Below, piece after piece: positions 9,102-17,884 of a stretch of 64,000 nucleotides of DNA. The stretch lies in contig JBAZYO010000017.1 of the NCBI GenBank assembly GCA_041659285.1, positions 22,886-86,885 of the forward strand. The letters run 5' to 3'. The position numbers were made by a program, and so were the translations under genes. Source of the stretch: Vicinamibacterales bacterium. GTDB lineage: Bacteria; Acidobacteriota; Vicinamibacteria; Vicinamibacterales; UBA2999. A model generated the notes under the pieces. The model made no database searches. It was not told the DNA's origin and saw only the letters and a list, made by a program, of their open reading frames with translations. Position 1 is the stretch's first letter. Each line of letters starts with the position of its first letter.

Positions 9102-9452
9102 CTAGGCTACAGCTACAGCAGTCAGATTGGAGCTGAAGTTTTGCTCGCTGACCGCAGTCTTGTTGCGAAAATATTGAACAGAACCATCACATTTGACATA
9201 TGCATGGAAGTGTTCGCCAGTGTTTTCCCAGTCGAGCGAAATTTCGGCGTTAACAGTTAGGCCCATTTTGGGTCTGTGAGCATCAGCTTTTTGAAAGGTT
9301 TCAAGAATCTGGATAGTTGACATGCGGCTAAGGTTCGTCGGAAGGATATCGCTCTCGTCAGCAAACTCGCTTGCTTCAGCACAAAGTCTATTGAGTTGGT
9401 CAATTGCCTTCTCAAGCCATTTTTCAGAAATTTGTTTCTTTGCAACTAGCAT
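9102..9452 (-). CDS. Small hypothetical protein, first gene of a disrupted pair
   Basis: 116 residues, no family recognised. The N-terminal half is helical (ISEKWLEKAIDQLNRLCAEA); the C-terminal half looks like a small beta domain (AEISLDWENTGEHFHAYVKC, then DGSVQYFRN). It is followed after 15 bp by the truncated 163-residue gene. Such co-transcribed small-protein pairs next to mobilisation genes are often toxin-antitoxin or stability functions, but nothing in the sequence proves that. Confidence 0.6.
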   Translation of the reverse strand: MLVAKKQISEKWLEKAIDQLNRLCAEASEFADESDILPTNLSRMSTIQILETFQKADAHRPKMGLTVNAEISLDWENTGEHFHAYVKCDGSVQYFRNKTAVSEQNFSSNLTAVAVA

Positions 9453-9890
9453 AACTGTAGCTCTGTTTAGGTTCTTAGTCGAATCATACCCTAATAAGAC
9501 AGATTTGAATACTTAAAAGTGCCCACTGGTGGGAAAACCACCACACTTTGTTAGGTTGGCGTAGCTCATGATGGTTCATTGACAAGCGCTAGCGCTTGTC
9601 GTCATTGCACTGCTGTTCTGAAATTGATAGCTGAGGATGCAGCGCGCTAGTGGGCAACGACGCGCCACAGGCACGGAGCGACCGAAGGGAGTGGAGCATT
9701 GCCAGAGAGGTATTTGAGGCTCTGCGAAAAAACCGATTCTGGTAATGCAAGATACAATGCGGACGGTTGCCACATATAGAAACCTAATATATGGCTGTTT
9801 ATTAGGTCGGTGGAGCTAGTAAAAATCTATGGCAAAGGTCGGTGATGACGTATATTATATTATAGACGGGCAATAGATAGGTTGGTGGAT
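9453..9890. other. Intergenic region before the mobilisation genes; candidate oriT
   Basis: About 440 bp without a convincing gene. It holds a hairpin (TGGTGG/CCACCA around GAAAA, 9527-9543), a perfect 20-bp palindrome (9581-9600), an inverted repeat CCTAATA/TATTAGG near 9783-9806, and an A/T-rich promoter-like stretch (9848-9864). oriT sites normally sit next to the relaxase operon and contain such inverted repeats, so the nick site may lie here. No match to a known nic sequence was recognised. Confidence 0.35.
9581..9600. repeat. Perfect 20-bp palindrome
   Basis: GACAAGCGCTAGCGCTTGTC reads identically on both strands. It lies 290 bp upstream of the mobilisation operon and is a candidate operator or part of oriT. 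Confidence 0.6.
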
Positions 9891-10334
9891 ATGGCGGCGA
9901 AGAAACAGTACCAGGATATCAAGGTAGGGCTGAACGAATCAGACCGGATGAGATTGGCGACAGTAGCGAGAGTGCAGGAGCGGACGAAAACAGAGGTAGC
10001 CAGAGAGGCTATTCGTTGGTATCTGGATAACTACGAGGAAATAAAAGCGCAGCCAAGGGAAGGGAAGATGGCAGAAGCGATGATGTATGCGACCAAAGAG
10101 ATCGTGCGGGCGATAACAAGCGGAGTTGACCGGATCTGTGCGATGTTGGCGAGGCAGGGGCGGGCAATAGGAACGCTGTATGAGCTTCAGTACATGGCCA
10201 TACCTGATCAAGATGAGGCCGATGTGTTGTTTGCAGAAGCCATGAAGTTGGCGAAGCAAAAGCAAGCCAAGTACATTCAGGAAGATGAGAAGGCGTTAAT
10301 AGCGCAGCAGAAGAAGGTGGTACTTAGCCCGTGA
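9891..10334 (+). CDS. Ribbon-helix-helix relaxosome accessory protein (MobC/NikA-like)
   Basis: 147 residues from ATG 9891, chosen because GATAGG lies 9 bases upstream; in-frame TTG 9882 and GTG 9885 are alternatives. The N-terminal 50 residues look like an RHH DNA-binding fold (QDIKVGLNESDRMRLATVA, then REAIRWYLDNYEE). The rest is helical and Ala/Lys-rich. Its stop overlaps the relaxase start (GTGA), so it is translationally coupled. Its expected job is to bind oriT and help the relaxase nick it; it may also repress the operon. Confidence 0.75.
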   Translation: MAAKKQYQDIKVGLNESDRMRLATVARVQERTKTEVAREAIRWYLDNYEEIKAQPREGKMAEAMMYATKEIVRAITSGVDRICAMLARQGRAIGTLYELQYMAIPDQDEADVLFAEAMKLAKQKQAKYIQEDEKALIAQQKKVVLSP

Positions 10335-11911
10335 TAGTTGTAAGGCACAGCTATATATCGGCCAGAGACCGGCAGAGCCGGAAGGTTGCCGGTGGTCAGC
10401 CTAAGCTGGTGGCTGTCGGTCGGGCGTTGGCGCACCTGAAGTACATAAAGCACCGGCCGGGCGAAGATCGGGAGCCAGGAGGGCGAGAGTTTTTTGATGA
10501 GACCGAAGACCGCCTGGACGACAAGTCATTGCGTCGGGCGGTGAGAGAGCAGCGGGATAGCAAGGTTGTTGTTCATAAGCTGACGTTGGCGCCGGAGATT
10601 AATCCGGGGGACAAGCGGCAATTTACCCGTGAGGTCATGCACAAGCTGTCGTGCGAGAAGGGCTTAGATCTTAAGTGGATAGCTGTTGAGCACAATAATA
10701 CGGCGCACCATCACATCCATGTTGTAGTGATGGGCAATGACAAGAACGGCAAAGAAGTACATTTTGACAAAAGAGACTATGAGCGGGTCAAGGAGCATGG
10801 AGACAGGTATCTGGAGCGGCTACACCCGCTGGAGATGGAGCTATCGCGGACGAGGCGAGAGCGCAAGGAGCGTGAGCGAATAGAGCAGCGCACAAAGGAG
10901 CGGGAGTTCGAGCGCCTAGAGCGGGTGCGAGAGGGATTGGAGCTGTCATATTTCCACAGAAAGATTGTGAGAGAGCAGCTAGAGCCATATCAAAAGTGGA
11001 AAGACAAGCCACGCAAAGAGAAGAAGCAAGCAGCCGACGAGCCAGAAAAGCCCCATTTTCAGAACACGATTGAGGCCACAGGCAAGGAGTGGAGCAAGGA
11101 GAACACTCTTGCTGAGCTTCAGGAGTTAAACCAATATCTGTGGGACAACCCAGAAGAGCGTATAGCAAAGCCAGAGTATCGCAAGTTAGTCGCGTGGATG
11201 AAGGAGAAGGAGCGCGCTTTAGAGTCTGGGCTACAACCTGAGGTGCAAACTAAAAGTAAGGCTCCTGAGGGCAGCGAGGGGCCTCTGGATGCTTCTAGGA
11301 AGGACAAAGAATACTTTGAGTATCAAGGCAAGAGGTACAGCAAAAACAGCCCTTACGAGAAGTTGAGAGAGCTATCGGAAAGGCTGCGAGACAAAACGGC
11401 AGAGAAGCTACCAATTGAGGACTATCAGAATCTGCGTGGTTGGATAGACCATGCTGACCGGGCGCGGTGGTCTGGCATAGTTGAGAAACAGTTAGAATTA
11501 TCAAAGAAGCAATATGGCAAAGAGGGTGCACAGAAGACAATGCCTGACGCACATAGGGTTGTTGTTGATCCAGTTCAACAGAAGGTAATGGCCAATCCTA
11601 TTGTGGGGATGTTTGTTTCTGGCGCGTCGTTTGCCAACGAGTTGGTGAGGTGGATACCGCTCACCGATCAAAGAGATCGCATGAAGGAGGCAGGCGACGC
11701 CTTGGAAGATGCGAAGTTGGCCAGGCACCAGGAGCATGTGAAGCCAGGGCGCAAGCCAGAAGAGAAGGCCCGAGACAAGCAGTCGATAGAGCGGCTAGAC
11801 GATGGCATTGAAGAGAATAAGAGGGCGCAAGACGAGCGGAAGAAAGAGAAGAAGCGCAACGAGAAGAAGCCGGATAGCCCATTCCGTCGTGACCCATGGG
11901 GGCGCATGTGA
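10331..11911 (+). CDS. Relaxase/mobilisation nuclease
   Basis: 526 residues, GTG start overlapping the accessory gene. The N-terminal nuclease domain (about 1-160) has the metal-binding histidine cluster HNNTAHHHIHVVV (121-133). Candidate nicking tyrosines are Y8 (RHSYIS) and Y38 (LKYIKHRPG). The remainder is highly charged, helical and Arg/Glu/Lys-rich, with two related motifs (NTLAELQELNQYLWDNPEE and SPYEKLRELSERLRDK) that look like an internal duplication. It would nick oriT and pilot the strand. The family is MOBP/MOBQ-like by its motif; the exact class is uncertain. Confidence 0.85.
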   Translation: MIVVRHSYISARDRQSRKVAGGQPKLVAVGRALAHLKYIKHRPGEDREPGGREFFDETEDRLDDKSLRRAVREQRDSKVVVHKLTLAPEINPGDKRQFTREVMHKLSCEKGLDLKWIAVEHNNTAHHHIHVVVMGNDKNGKEVHFDKRDYERVKEHGDRYLERLHPLEMELSRTRRERKERERIEQRTKEREFERLERVREGLELSYFHRKIVREQLEPYQKWKDKPRKEKKQAADEPEKPHFQNTIEATGKEWSKENTLAELQELNQYLWDNPEERIAKPEYRKLVAWMKEKERALESGLQPEVQTKSKAPEGSEGPLDASRKDKEYFEYQGKRYSKNSPYEKLRELSERLRDKTAEKLPIEDYQNLRGWIDHADRARWSGIVEKQLELSKKQYGKEGAQKTMPDAHRVVVDPVQQKVMANPIVGMFVSGASFANELVRWIPLTDQRDRMKEAGDALEDAKLARHQEHVKPGRKPEEKARDKQSIERLDDGIEENKRAQDERKKEKKRNEKKPDSPFRRDPWGRM

Positions 11912-13956
11912 TGAGAGTCGAAGACACTGGCATAGTTGACACGGCTCTAAAAGACTTCCCGATACTGGCAGTTAATGTTCTTGATCGGCTTGGCTATCAG
12001 ATTTCGAGGGCCAGCAAGCAGCTCGATCAGATATTGGCTACAGAGAGAGTCGACGAGCAAGTTGGCCGCGACTGGTGGCGGCATGAGTATCGTCTCGTTC
12101 TGAGGTGGCGCAAGGCCAGTAGCGGCGTGTTTGTCAGCCTGGAGCTAGAGGAAAAGAAAGGCTCTGCCAGTCGCAGCGACTGCCAGAAGCGCAGTGACAG
12201 GATTTTTCTGGAGTTAAACAGAGACGCAGTAAGGGCGCATGAGGCAAGGGCTCAGCGCGAGGTCAGTACTGTGCATGGGGCGGCTCGTTGGGGCAATGCC
12301 GAAGAGCTGAAAGCAGCAGGCTATATTCAAAAGACGCCTGACGCTAAGAGGCTCATCATCGGCCGGACACCAGAGAAAGAATACTTACAAGTGCCGGAGT
12401 TCTGGACCCATGCTCACTCGATTGTGTGTGGCCGCACAGGCGTCGGTAAGTCACGCGGGTTTTTCATCCCGCAGCTAATTGAGCGGATTGGCACGAGCAT
12501 GATAGTGACTGAGGCGACGCCCGGCTACGAGTCCGGCGAGTTGTACAAGCTAACATCTGGTTGGCGTAAGATGGCCGGGCATGACATTTATTGCTTCAAC
12601 CCGTCAGATATGAGTTCGCACAGAATCAATCCGATAGACAGGATTAGGCGAGCGCCAGAGGAGCTTAAGGCGCAGCTAGCTGAGAAGCTAGCCGATTTAG
12701 TAATCATGAATGGAGAGAGTACCGAGAGCAGGGGCGAGCAGACGTGGAACCGCTCAGAGAAGCTTTTGTTGATACCTCTAATTCTTCATGCAGCAGCTGG
12801 GGAGCCACAATTTGGGCACTTCGGAGCTTTGCGCTGGCTGCTTTTGCTGGGGCCAGATAGGCTAGCTGAGATACTGAAGCGCAGCCCGTCAGACGTTGCT
12901 CAGATGGAGTTTGAGGGCTGGATGAGGCTTTCCGGCGAGACAGATTTTAAGTACGGTGTGTTTTCAGGACTGCTCACAAAGCTCAATCCTTGGATGACCG
13001 ACCAGATGGTGACGCTGACAGAAACAACAGACATCGACCTAGATGGGTTCAAGAACCGGAAATTTACTTTCTACTTGGCAGTACCGAGTCGATCGAGAGA
13101 CAGCAAATTGATAGGCTCATTGATGGTCAACTTCCTGTTGGATCACATCCTTGAAATTAGGGAGCAGATGAAGTACCCAGTCACCATGCTACTTGACGAG
13201 TTCACTAACTTCGGCAAAATATCTGGCATTGGAGACACACTGTCGATTATCCGTAAGAACAAAATTGGGCTGATTCTGGGATTTCAGAACTATGCACAGT
13301 TGGAGCAGGTCTACAGCAGACGAGAGGCGCAGATAATAATCGACATGCCGGCGACGCAGGTTTATTTCAAGCAAAAGACGTTCAAAGAAGCGAAGGAGCT
13401 TAGCGAAGCTATTGGGCGCACAACCATTGAGGAAGCCAGTGTCAGTGACTCTGGGCGAGTACAAGAGTTTGTCCAGGGGCGAGCATTAATAACGGCGGAC
13501 GAATTGATAAGTTTGAAGGATGAAGTGATTGTCTTTACCGCTGATACAAGGCCGCTCAGGCTGCCACTAACATCACCTACTGCATACGAGCAGGCGCTGG
13601 CATATGACGCGCCAGAACGAGAGAAGCATATCGTGAGTGAGTTTGTGCGCAAGCGCGGACACATGGCTCGGAGCCAAGAGAAAGCACAAGAACAAAAAGA
13701 ACAAGAAGAGAAAGAGCAACAGCAACAGAAGCAAGGTCCATCGGCAAGCAAAGACCAAGGACCGTTGAATAAGAATAGTCAGAACAGCAGTCAATACAAG
13801 AACAATAAGTCTAATAAAAATAACAAGAAGGCAGGTAGTGGCTTTGAGAGGCAGAGGCCAGCAGCCACCGAGAAAACATACAATGAGAAAGAGCCAGAGG
13901 AACGCAAGCCATACAAGAAGCCGGATCGTACTCCTGGCGCTCCTGATTTTAAGTAA
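11911..13956 (+). CDS. VirD4/TraG-type coupling ATPase without membrane anchor
   Basis: About 681 residues from ATG 11911, which overlaps the relaxase stop (TGATG); an in-frame ATG at 11896 is an alternative. Walker A GRTGVGKS near 174-181 and Walker B TMLLDEFTNFG near 425-435, with the typical IRKNKIGLILGFQNYAQLEQ segment after it. The N-terminus lacks the two transmembrane helices of classical coupling proteins. The C-terminal 100 residues are Gln/Lys/Asn-rich and low complexity. It should deliver the relaxase-DNA complex to a type IV channel; no channel genes lie in the window, so the unit is mobilisable rather than self-transmissible on this evidence. Confidence 0.9.
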   Translation: MRVEDTGIVDTALKDFPILAVNVLDRLGYQISRASKQLDQILATERVDEQVGRDWWRHEYRLVLRWRKASSGVFVSLELEEKKGSASRSDCQKRSDRIFLELNRDAVRAHEARAQREVSTVHGAARWGNAEELKAAGYIQKTPDAKRLIIGRTPEKEYLQVPEFWTHAHSIVCGRTGVGKSRGFFIPQLIERIGTSMIVTEATPGYESGELYKLTSGWRKMAGHDIYCFNPSDMSSHRINPIDRIRRAPEELKAQLAEKLADLVIMNGESTESRGEQTWNRSEKLLLIPLILHAAAGEPQFGHFGALRWLLLLGPDRLAEILKRSPSDVAQMEFEGWMRLSGETDFKYGVFSGLLTKLNPWMTDQMVTLTETTDIDLDGFKNRKFTFYLAVPSRSRDSKLIGSLMVNFLLDHILEIREQMKYPVTMLLDEFTNFGKISGIGDTLSIIRKNKIGLILGFQNYAQLEQVYSRREAQIIIDMPATQVYFKQKTFKEAKELSEAIGRTTIEEASVSDSGRVQEFVQGRALITADELISLKDEVIVFTADTRPLRLPLTSPTAYEQALAYDAPEREKHIVSEFVRKRGHMARSQEKAQEQKEQEEKEQQQQKQGPSASKDQGPLNKNSQNSSQYKNNKSNKNNKKAGSGFERQRPAATEKTYNEKEPEERKPYKKPDRTPGAPDFK

Positions 13957-13991
13957 CGAGAGAAATAAGTAGAGGGGGCAAGAAACAGATT

Positions 13992-14507
13992 ATGGGGCTA
14001 GGATCAGAAACGTACTTGCTCCTGCACAAAATGCTGGAAGCAGCAAAGACAGAAGAAGATCTGGAGTTAGTGCGCAAGAACTTTCAGCTAGTTATTGATG
14101 AAAATCGCGGTAGCAAAAACCGTGATGATCGGTTTGACGTGGCATGGTCGATGTCCTGCTTGGCTAGCATCTATGTTCGGTTGGAGCAGATAACACTGGC
14201 CGAACAAGCCTATTTGACAGCAATTAGGCTATTTGACGAAAACAATATGCCGATAAATTCTGCCGGTCTATCGATGGCGCTGGCTAAACTTTACGTTGAA
14301 CTAAGAAGGTTAGATGATGCAGAGAGTCAAATGAAGGCATACGTTGAATACGAGACCAAAGACTGGGGAGTTGGAAGCGACCATGCAATGGCCGCACAAG
14401 AAGAGCTTGTGCATTTTCAGAAAACCGGCAAATTTATTCAAGCATTTGAGCACAGGTGGTGCCAGCCGTGTGGAATTGATGAGTATGGAATTGGCTTTGC
14501 CGAATGA
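13992..14507 (+). CDS. TPR-like protein
   Basis: 171 residues with helical repeats of TPR type (WSMSCLASIYVRLEQITLAE, then LSMALAKLYVELRRLDDAES). No signal peptide. It follows the coupling protein by 35 bp with a purine-rich GAGGGGGC upstream. The C-terminus has an unusual HRWCQPCGIDEYGIG tail with a Cys pair. The role is unknown; probably a protein-protein adaptor expressed with the mobilisation genes. Confidence 0.7.
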   Translation: MGLGSETYLLLHKMLEAAKTEEDLELVRKNFQLVIDENRGSKNRDDRFDVAWSMSCLASIYVRLEQITLAEQAYLTAIRLFDENNMPINSAGLSMALAKLYVELRRLDDAESQMKAYVEYETKDWGVGSDHAMAAQEELVHFQKTGKFIQAFEHRWCQPCGIDEYGIGFAE

Positions 14508-14556
14508 CCAAGTAACATAGAATGAGAATCAAGACAGCTGAGGCGAAGTAAGAGCG

Positions 14557-15357
14557 ATGCTATTTGCGGGAATAATTGTTGGCTTACTTGTCTGGGGGCT
14601 GGTTGGCTCTTTTATCAGGTTCTTTGTCCTGCAGACTCCTATGACCGGCATGTTCGAGGGTTTTGTTGCTGGCGTCTGGGCGGCCTGGCCGTTCATACAC
14701 CAGTTTCGAGTTAGGCGGTATAACTTTCTCCATCCTGTGCCAAAGGAGTACAAGCTAGCTGTGCCGCAGGCTTTTGCTAAGGTTAGAGACTTGCTAGCTG
14801 AGTCGATTTATAACTATGGTGATAAATGGAACATAGTCACGGCCGACCCTCAAAGCAAGAAAATTGTTGCCAATTTGCGCTTCACTGATGAAGAAACGAA
14901 GATGGAAGGTGACGCACGAGGGCAGTTGCACACCAGGACAGAGCGTGTGCAGCGGCTATTAGAGCTAGATGTTCAAATGAAAGAAACTGGTGATGGAACA
15001 ATCGTGCAGGTAGATTTCAGCCCCAAGATTGAAGGTGCCAATATTTCTGCTTGCGACTCTATTATCACTGGTTTTTGTAGGAATATTGAGGCATCGATGG
15101 GGCCGGGAGTTGAGCGGGGCTCAGCCATTGACACTAGGCTACCGGCGCCGCCTTGGTGGTTGGTCGGGCTCACCCTTTGTGCTCTGTTGAGCTTTTTCAC
15201 CACTGTTTCTGTGCATGTCTCTGATGTTAGGAAGAAAATAGCCAATCACCCGCAAGAGATTGAACAAGAGAAGGTTAACCAAGAGCAGCGTGAGCAGGGC
15301 ATGAGGGAGGAAATATGGGCGTGGCAGAGGTTCAAGGAGGGTCATAGCCTGAAATGA
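14557..15357 (+). CDS. Membrane protein of unknown function
   Basis: 266 residues. A hydrophobic N-terminal segment (about 1-27) and a second TM helix (WWLVGLTLCALLSFFTTVSV, about 198-218) flank a soluble domain of about 170 residues; a charged Glu/Gln tail follows. The soluble domain (FAKVRDLLAESIYNYGDKWN, then IVANLRF) resembles small alpha/beta accessory domains, but no family was recognised. It overlaps the DnaJ-type gene by 4 bp (ATGA), so the two products are probably made in fixed ratio and may interact at the membrane. Confidence 0.72.
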   Translation: MLFAGIIVGLLVWGLVGSFIRFFVLQTPMTGMFEGFVAGVWAAWPFIHQFRVRRYNFLHPVPKEYKLAVPQAFAKVRDLLAESIYNYGDKWNIVTADPQSKKIVANLRFTDEETKMEGDARGQLHTRTERVQRLLELDVQMKETGDGTIVQVDFSPKIEGANISACDSIITGFCRNIEASMGPGVERGSAIDTRLPAPPWWLVGLTLCALLSFFTTVSVHVSDVRKKIANHPQEIEQEKVNQEQREQGMREEIWAWQRFKEGHSLK

Positions 15358-16571
15358 ACGACTTACACGCCGCTTATTCTATACTTGGCCTTGAGCCAGG
15401 CTCTTCGATGGAGGTCATTCAAAGGCGCTACAAGCGCTTGATTATGGTATGGCATCCAGACAGGTTCCAGAATGCAGAGGGCAAGAGCGACGCGGAAGAA
15501 GAGCTGAAGAAAATAAACAACGCAAAAGATCTGCTCACGAAGCATTTTAACTGTGGGCACAAAGACATAGGTGTTTGTGAGTGTAGGTCTAGTAGTGACG
15601 AGGGACAGTATCAGCGCGCGCCGGGCTCTACTGGGCCCGGGCGCAAAGCGAAAAGTACTGACGATATCTTCAGAGAAGAGCAGGCCGCAAAACAACGCGA
15701 CAGTGAACGCAGTGAAGAAGCCAGACAAAAAGCTGAAAAGACGGCCCAGGAAGATCATGAGCAGGCAGTAAAAACAGCATTCACGCAGGAGAACGAGCGC
15801 AATACTGAGTCACTGAGATGGAAGATATCTATTGGCAGTGCCACCGCTTTTGTCTTATTGATGTTCCTCCCAGGAACTGCTGATCTTGTGGCGCCGCCAA
15901 TCTTGGCTGGTCAGAATGTTGTCTATGGTCATAGAGAAAGCGAGAAAAGCAGGCAAGTGTCTGCTGAGTGGCAGAACTATCAAAGTGATAAGGAGCGGGT
16001 GGCATCTACATTGGTGCCTTCGGGCGCAAGAATAGACACGTCTAGTTGGCGGCCGCCGTTTATTTCTCGTAGTCCAGATGCAGATTCTCTTTCGCGGGCA
16101 GCTTACCAGAAGCTTGTTGTGAAAGTTGAGGAAGAAAAGAAACATCATGCGATGGATGTTTACCAGGCGAGGAGTGACGTTGATCGATATGAGAAGGCTA
16201 TAGCCAGGAGCCAGAGTGTTCTAGCTGAAGCCGAAGCTAAATTGGCCGCGCCCAATATTAGTATCAACGAGCAAAGGTTTACCCTTGCTGATCAAGATAG
16301 CCACCGTAAGTATTTGCAAGAGAATCAAGAGAGTCTGAAATTAGCCCAGCAGAGGTTGGCAGAACTCGAAGGAGTGAGCCCCGGAGCCATTCCAGCTGAA
16401 CCGAGATTCGGGCCAGCTCCGGTGCCTCTGTATCAGCAACAAACGACAGTTCCTGTTGAGCCAAGATTGGGACAGGCTCCTGTTTCGCCTCTCTATCAGC
16501 CGCCCATACAAAGTTCTGAGGATGCAATTAGAGCCAGATTTAGACAAGGTATCAACAGGATAAAGGACTAA
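15354..16571 (+). CDS. DnaJ-domain membrane protein
   Basis: 405 residues. The N-terminal J domain (1-65) has the HPD motif at 34-36 in MVWHPDRFQN, the residue set that stimulates Hsp70 ATPase. Next come a Cys/His-containing stretch (FNCGHKDIGVCECRS), a charged coiled coil, one TM helix (ATAFVLLMFLPGTADLV, about 158-175), another long coiled coil, and a Pro-rich tail with two near-copies of EPRxGxAPVPLYQ. It is a membrane-bound co-chaperone-like adaptor, not a full DnaJ (no Gly/Phe or standard zinc-finger regions). It lies in the operon that starts with the mobilisation genes. Confidence 0.82.
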   Translation: MNDLHAAYSILGLEPGSSMEVIQRRYKRLIMVWHPDRFQNAEGKSDAEEELKKINNAKDLLTKHFNCGHKDIGVCECRSSSDEGQYQRAPGSTGPGRKAKSTDDIFREEQAAKQRDSERSEEARQKAEKTAQEDHEQAVKTAFTQENERNTESLRWKISIGSATAFVLLMFLPGTADLVAPPILAGQNVVYGHRESEKSRQVSAEWQNYQSDKERVASTLVPSGARIDTSSWRPPFISRSPDADSLSRAAYQKLVVKVEEEKKHHAMDVYQARSDVDRYEKAIARSQSVLAEAEAKLAAPNISINEQRFTLADQDSHRKYLQENQESLKLAQQRLAELEGVSPGAIPAEPRFGPAPVPLYQQQTTVPVEPRLGQAPVSPLYQPPIQSSEDAIRARFRQGINRIKD

Positions 16572-16589
16572 CTCAGAGGTAGTGAACGT

Positions 16590-16760
16590 TTGGAGTGCGG
16601 CACGAAGAGATTATTGACACTATTTGCCGGTTTGATTTTATCTAGTCAAACGGCCCAAGCCAAAGAGCCAAGTATCTACAGCATCTTCAGTGGGGAGATT
16701 GGAAAGCAGGGTGTGCTGAAGCAGCTAGCTGTAGCGACCTGCAATATCAAAAGCGGCTGA
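16590..16760 (+). CDS. Small secreted peptide with TTG start
   Basis: A 56-residue frame starting at TTG 16590, preceded by GAGGT at 16576-16580 with 9-base spacing. It encodes a textbook signal peptide: basic TKR, hydrophobic LLTLFAGLILSS, then AQA before a likely cleavage at residue 24. The mature part (about 32 residues, KEPSIYSIFSGEIGKQG onward) has one Cys. It lies 18 bp after the DnaJ-type gene. No ATG is present, so standard calls would miss it. The function is unknown; it could also be the N-terminal remnant of a longer gene. Confidence 0.5.
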   Translation: MECGTKRLLTLFAGLILSSQTAQAKEPSIYSIFSGEIGKQGVLKQLAVATCNIKSG

Positions 16761-16808
16761 TTCTTCAATTTCAGTAAAGCCAGGGCCGTTGACTGAGCAG
16801 GAATTGTT

Positions 16809-17801
16809 TTAAGCTCTAACACCAATTTGCATCAGAACACGTCGAATCAAATCTGTACTGGGACCCGTTACTTGACCAGGCGTGATTGGCGATATTTTTG
16901 CCACCAGGCCAACGAGTTGGCCGCGATTGTCAAAGATGGGAGAGCCGGAAGCGCCAGGCATAACACTATCTATGGTGTATCGATTTTTGCCCCAGGTACT
17001 AGCGCAATTAAATTGACCGGGCGACGCGATTAACCCCTTCAAACCGCCGTGATGGCCAATAGCCGCCACCCGAGAGCCTTGCATAAACGTCTCCCTATCG
17101 GCAAATGTGGGCACAGAAAATTTGGTACCGTTCGGGAAATCGGATAATTGCAGAATGGCAAGGTCATTGCTGGTGTCGAGACTGACGACACGTGCAGCGT
17201 ATATTTTGCCATCGAGGGTTTCAACAGACAGCTTGGAAGAGTTTCGCACTACGTGCTCATTGGTAGCTATCTTGCCGTCACGGGTGACAAATACTCCACT
17301 GCCTGCTCGATCAGCATGACTGACAGGAGCTTCTGCATCGAGTGTTTTAGTGACGCGCACCACAGACTCGCTCGGCTTGAGATACCCTCTGCTACTGGGC
17401 AGCGTCTGGTATTCAACAAGGCCCATTCCTTGCTCCTGCGAGCCCCACATACCAAGATCGCGAGATGTGCTTCTGGTCAACCGATCTAGCGGCTGCTGGG
17501 TGATGCGACGGTGCAGAACGGCTACTTTCCCGATGTCAAACTTCTGCGGGTCAAGGCCGAGTTGTTTGCTGACCTGAAGTTGAAAATCAGTGCTGTTTCT
17601 GTTTCCGGGCAGAGCGGTGGTGTCAAAGTGAAACGGTGATTTCGGCCGAAATAATTGTTTCCCTACGGACGGAAACAGTCTGTCAGCTGCCTTAGCGGCT
17701 GCTGATAGGAGGCCACTCTCGGCCAGCAAAAGAGCGCCAGTTCGCTCTACCAACGGCAAAGCTTCACGGGCTGTTAAGGCTGCTTTAACTGGATTAAACA
17801 C
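16809..17801 (-). CDS. Trypsin-like (S1/HtrA-type) serine protease
   Basis: 330 residues. The protease domain is about 160-325, with the triad visible as H183 (ATNEHVV), D213 (TSNDLAIL) and S285 (MPGASGSPIF). No PDZ domain follows. The N-terminal 150 residues have no clear signal peptide but are Ala/Leu-rich, and may be a pro-region or an association domain. Start at 17801. The 190-residue gene at 17885-18457 lies 83 bp upstream on the same strand and could be a partner or substrate. Confidence 0.88.
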   Translation of the reverse strand: MFNPVKAALTAREALPLVERTGALLLAESGLLSAAAKAADRLFPSVGKQLFRPKSPFHFDTTALPGNRNSTDFQLQVSKQLGLDPQKFDIGKVAVLHRRITQQPLDRLTRSTSRDLGMWGSQEQGMGLVEYQTLPSSRGYLKPSESVVRVTKTLDAEAPVSHADRAGSGVFVTRDGKIATNEHVVRNSSKLSVETLDGKIYAARVVSLDTSNDLAILQLSDFPNGTKFSVPTFADRETFMQGSRVAAIGHHGGLKGLIASPGQFNCASTWGKNRYTIDSVMPGASGSPIFDNRGQLVGLVAKISPITPGQVTGPSTDLIRRVLMQIGVRA

Positions 17802-17884
17802 TCAATCACCGTAGCTGAGTCACTCGGAGCAGTCAATTGGGGTTTTACGCCCGAAGGCGCACGCTTGGTAGGTATTGCCCTAAG

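Noticed and set aside
9576..9773. 65-codon minus-strand frame between the hypothetical pair and the mobilisation genes
   Set aside because: Starts with no ribosome site, contains the palindrome at 9581-9600, and has poor protein-like composition.
10788..11168. 126-codon minus-strand frame inside the relaxase gene
   Set aside because: Ala/Pro/Cys/Ser-rich shadow of the Arg/Glu-rich relaxase tail; the plus strand gene is clear.
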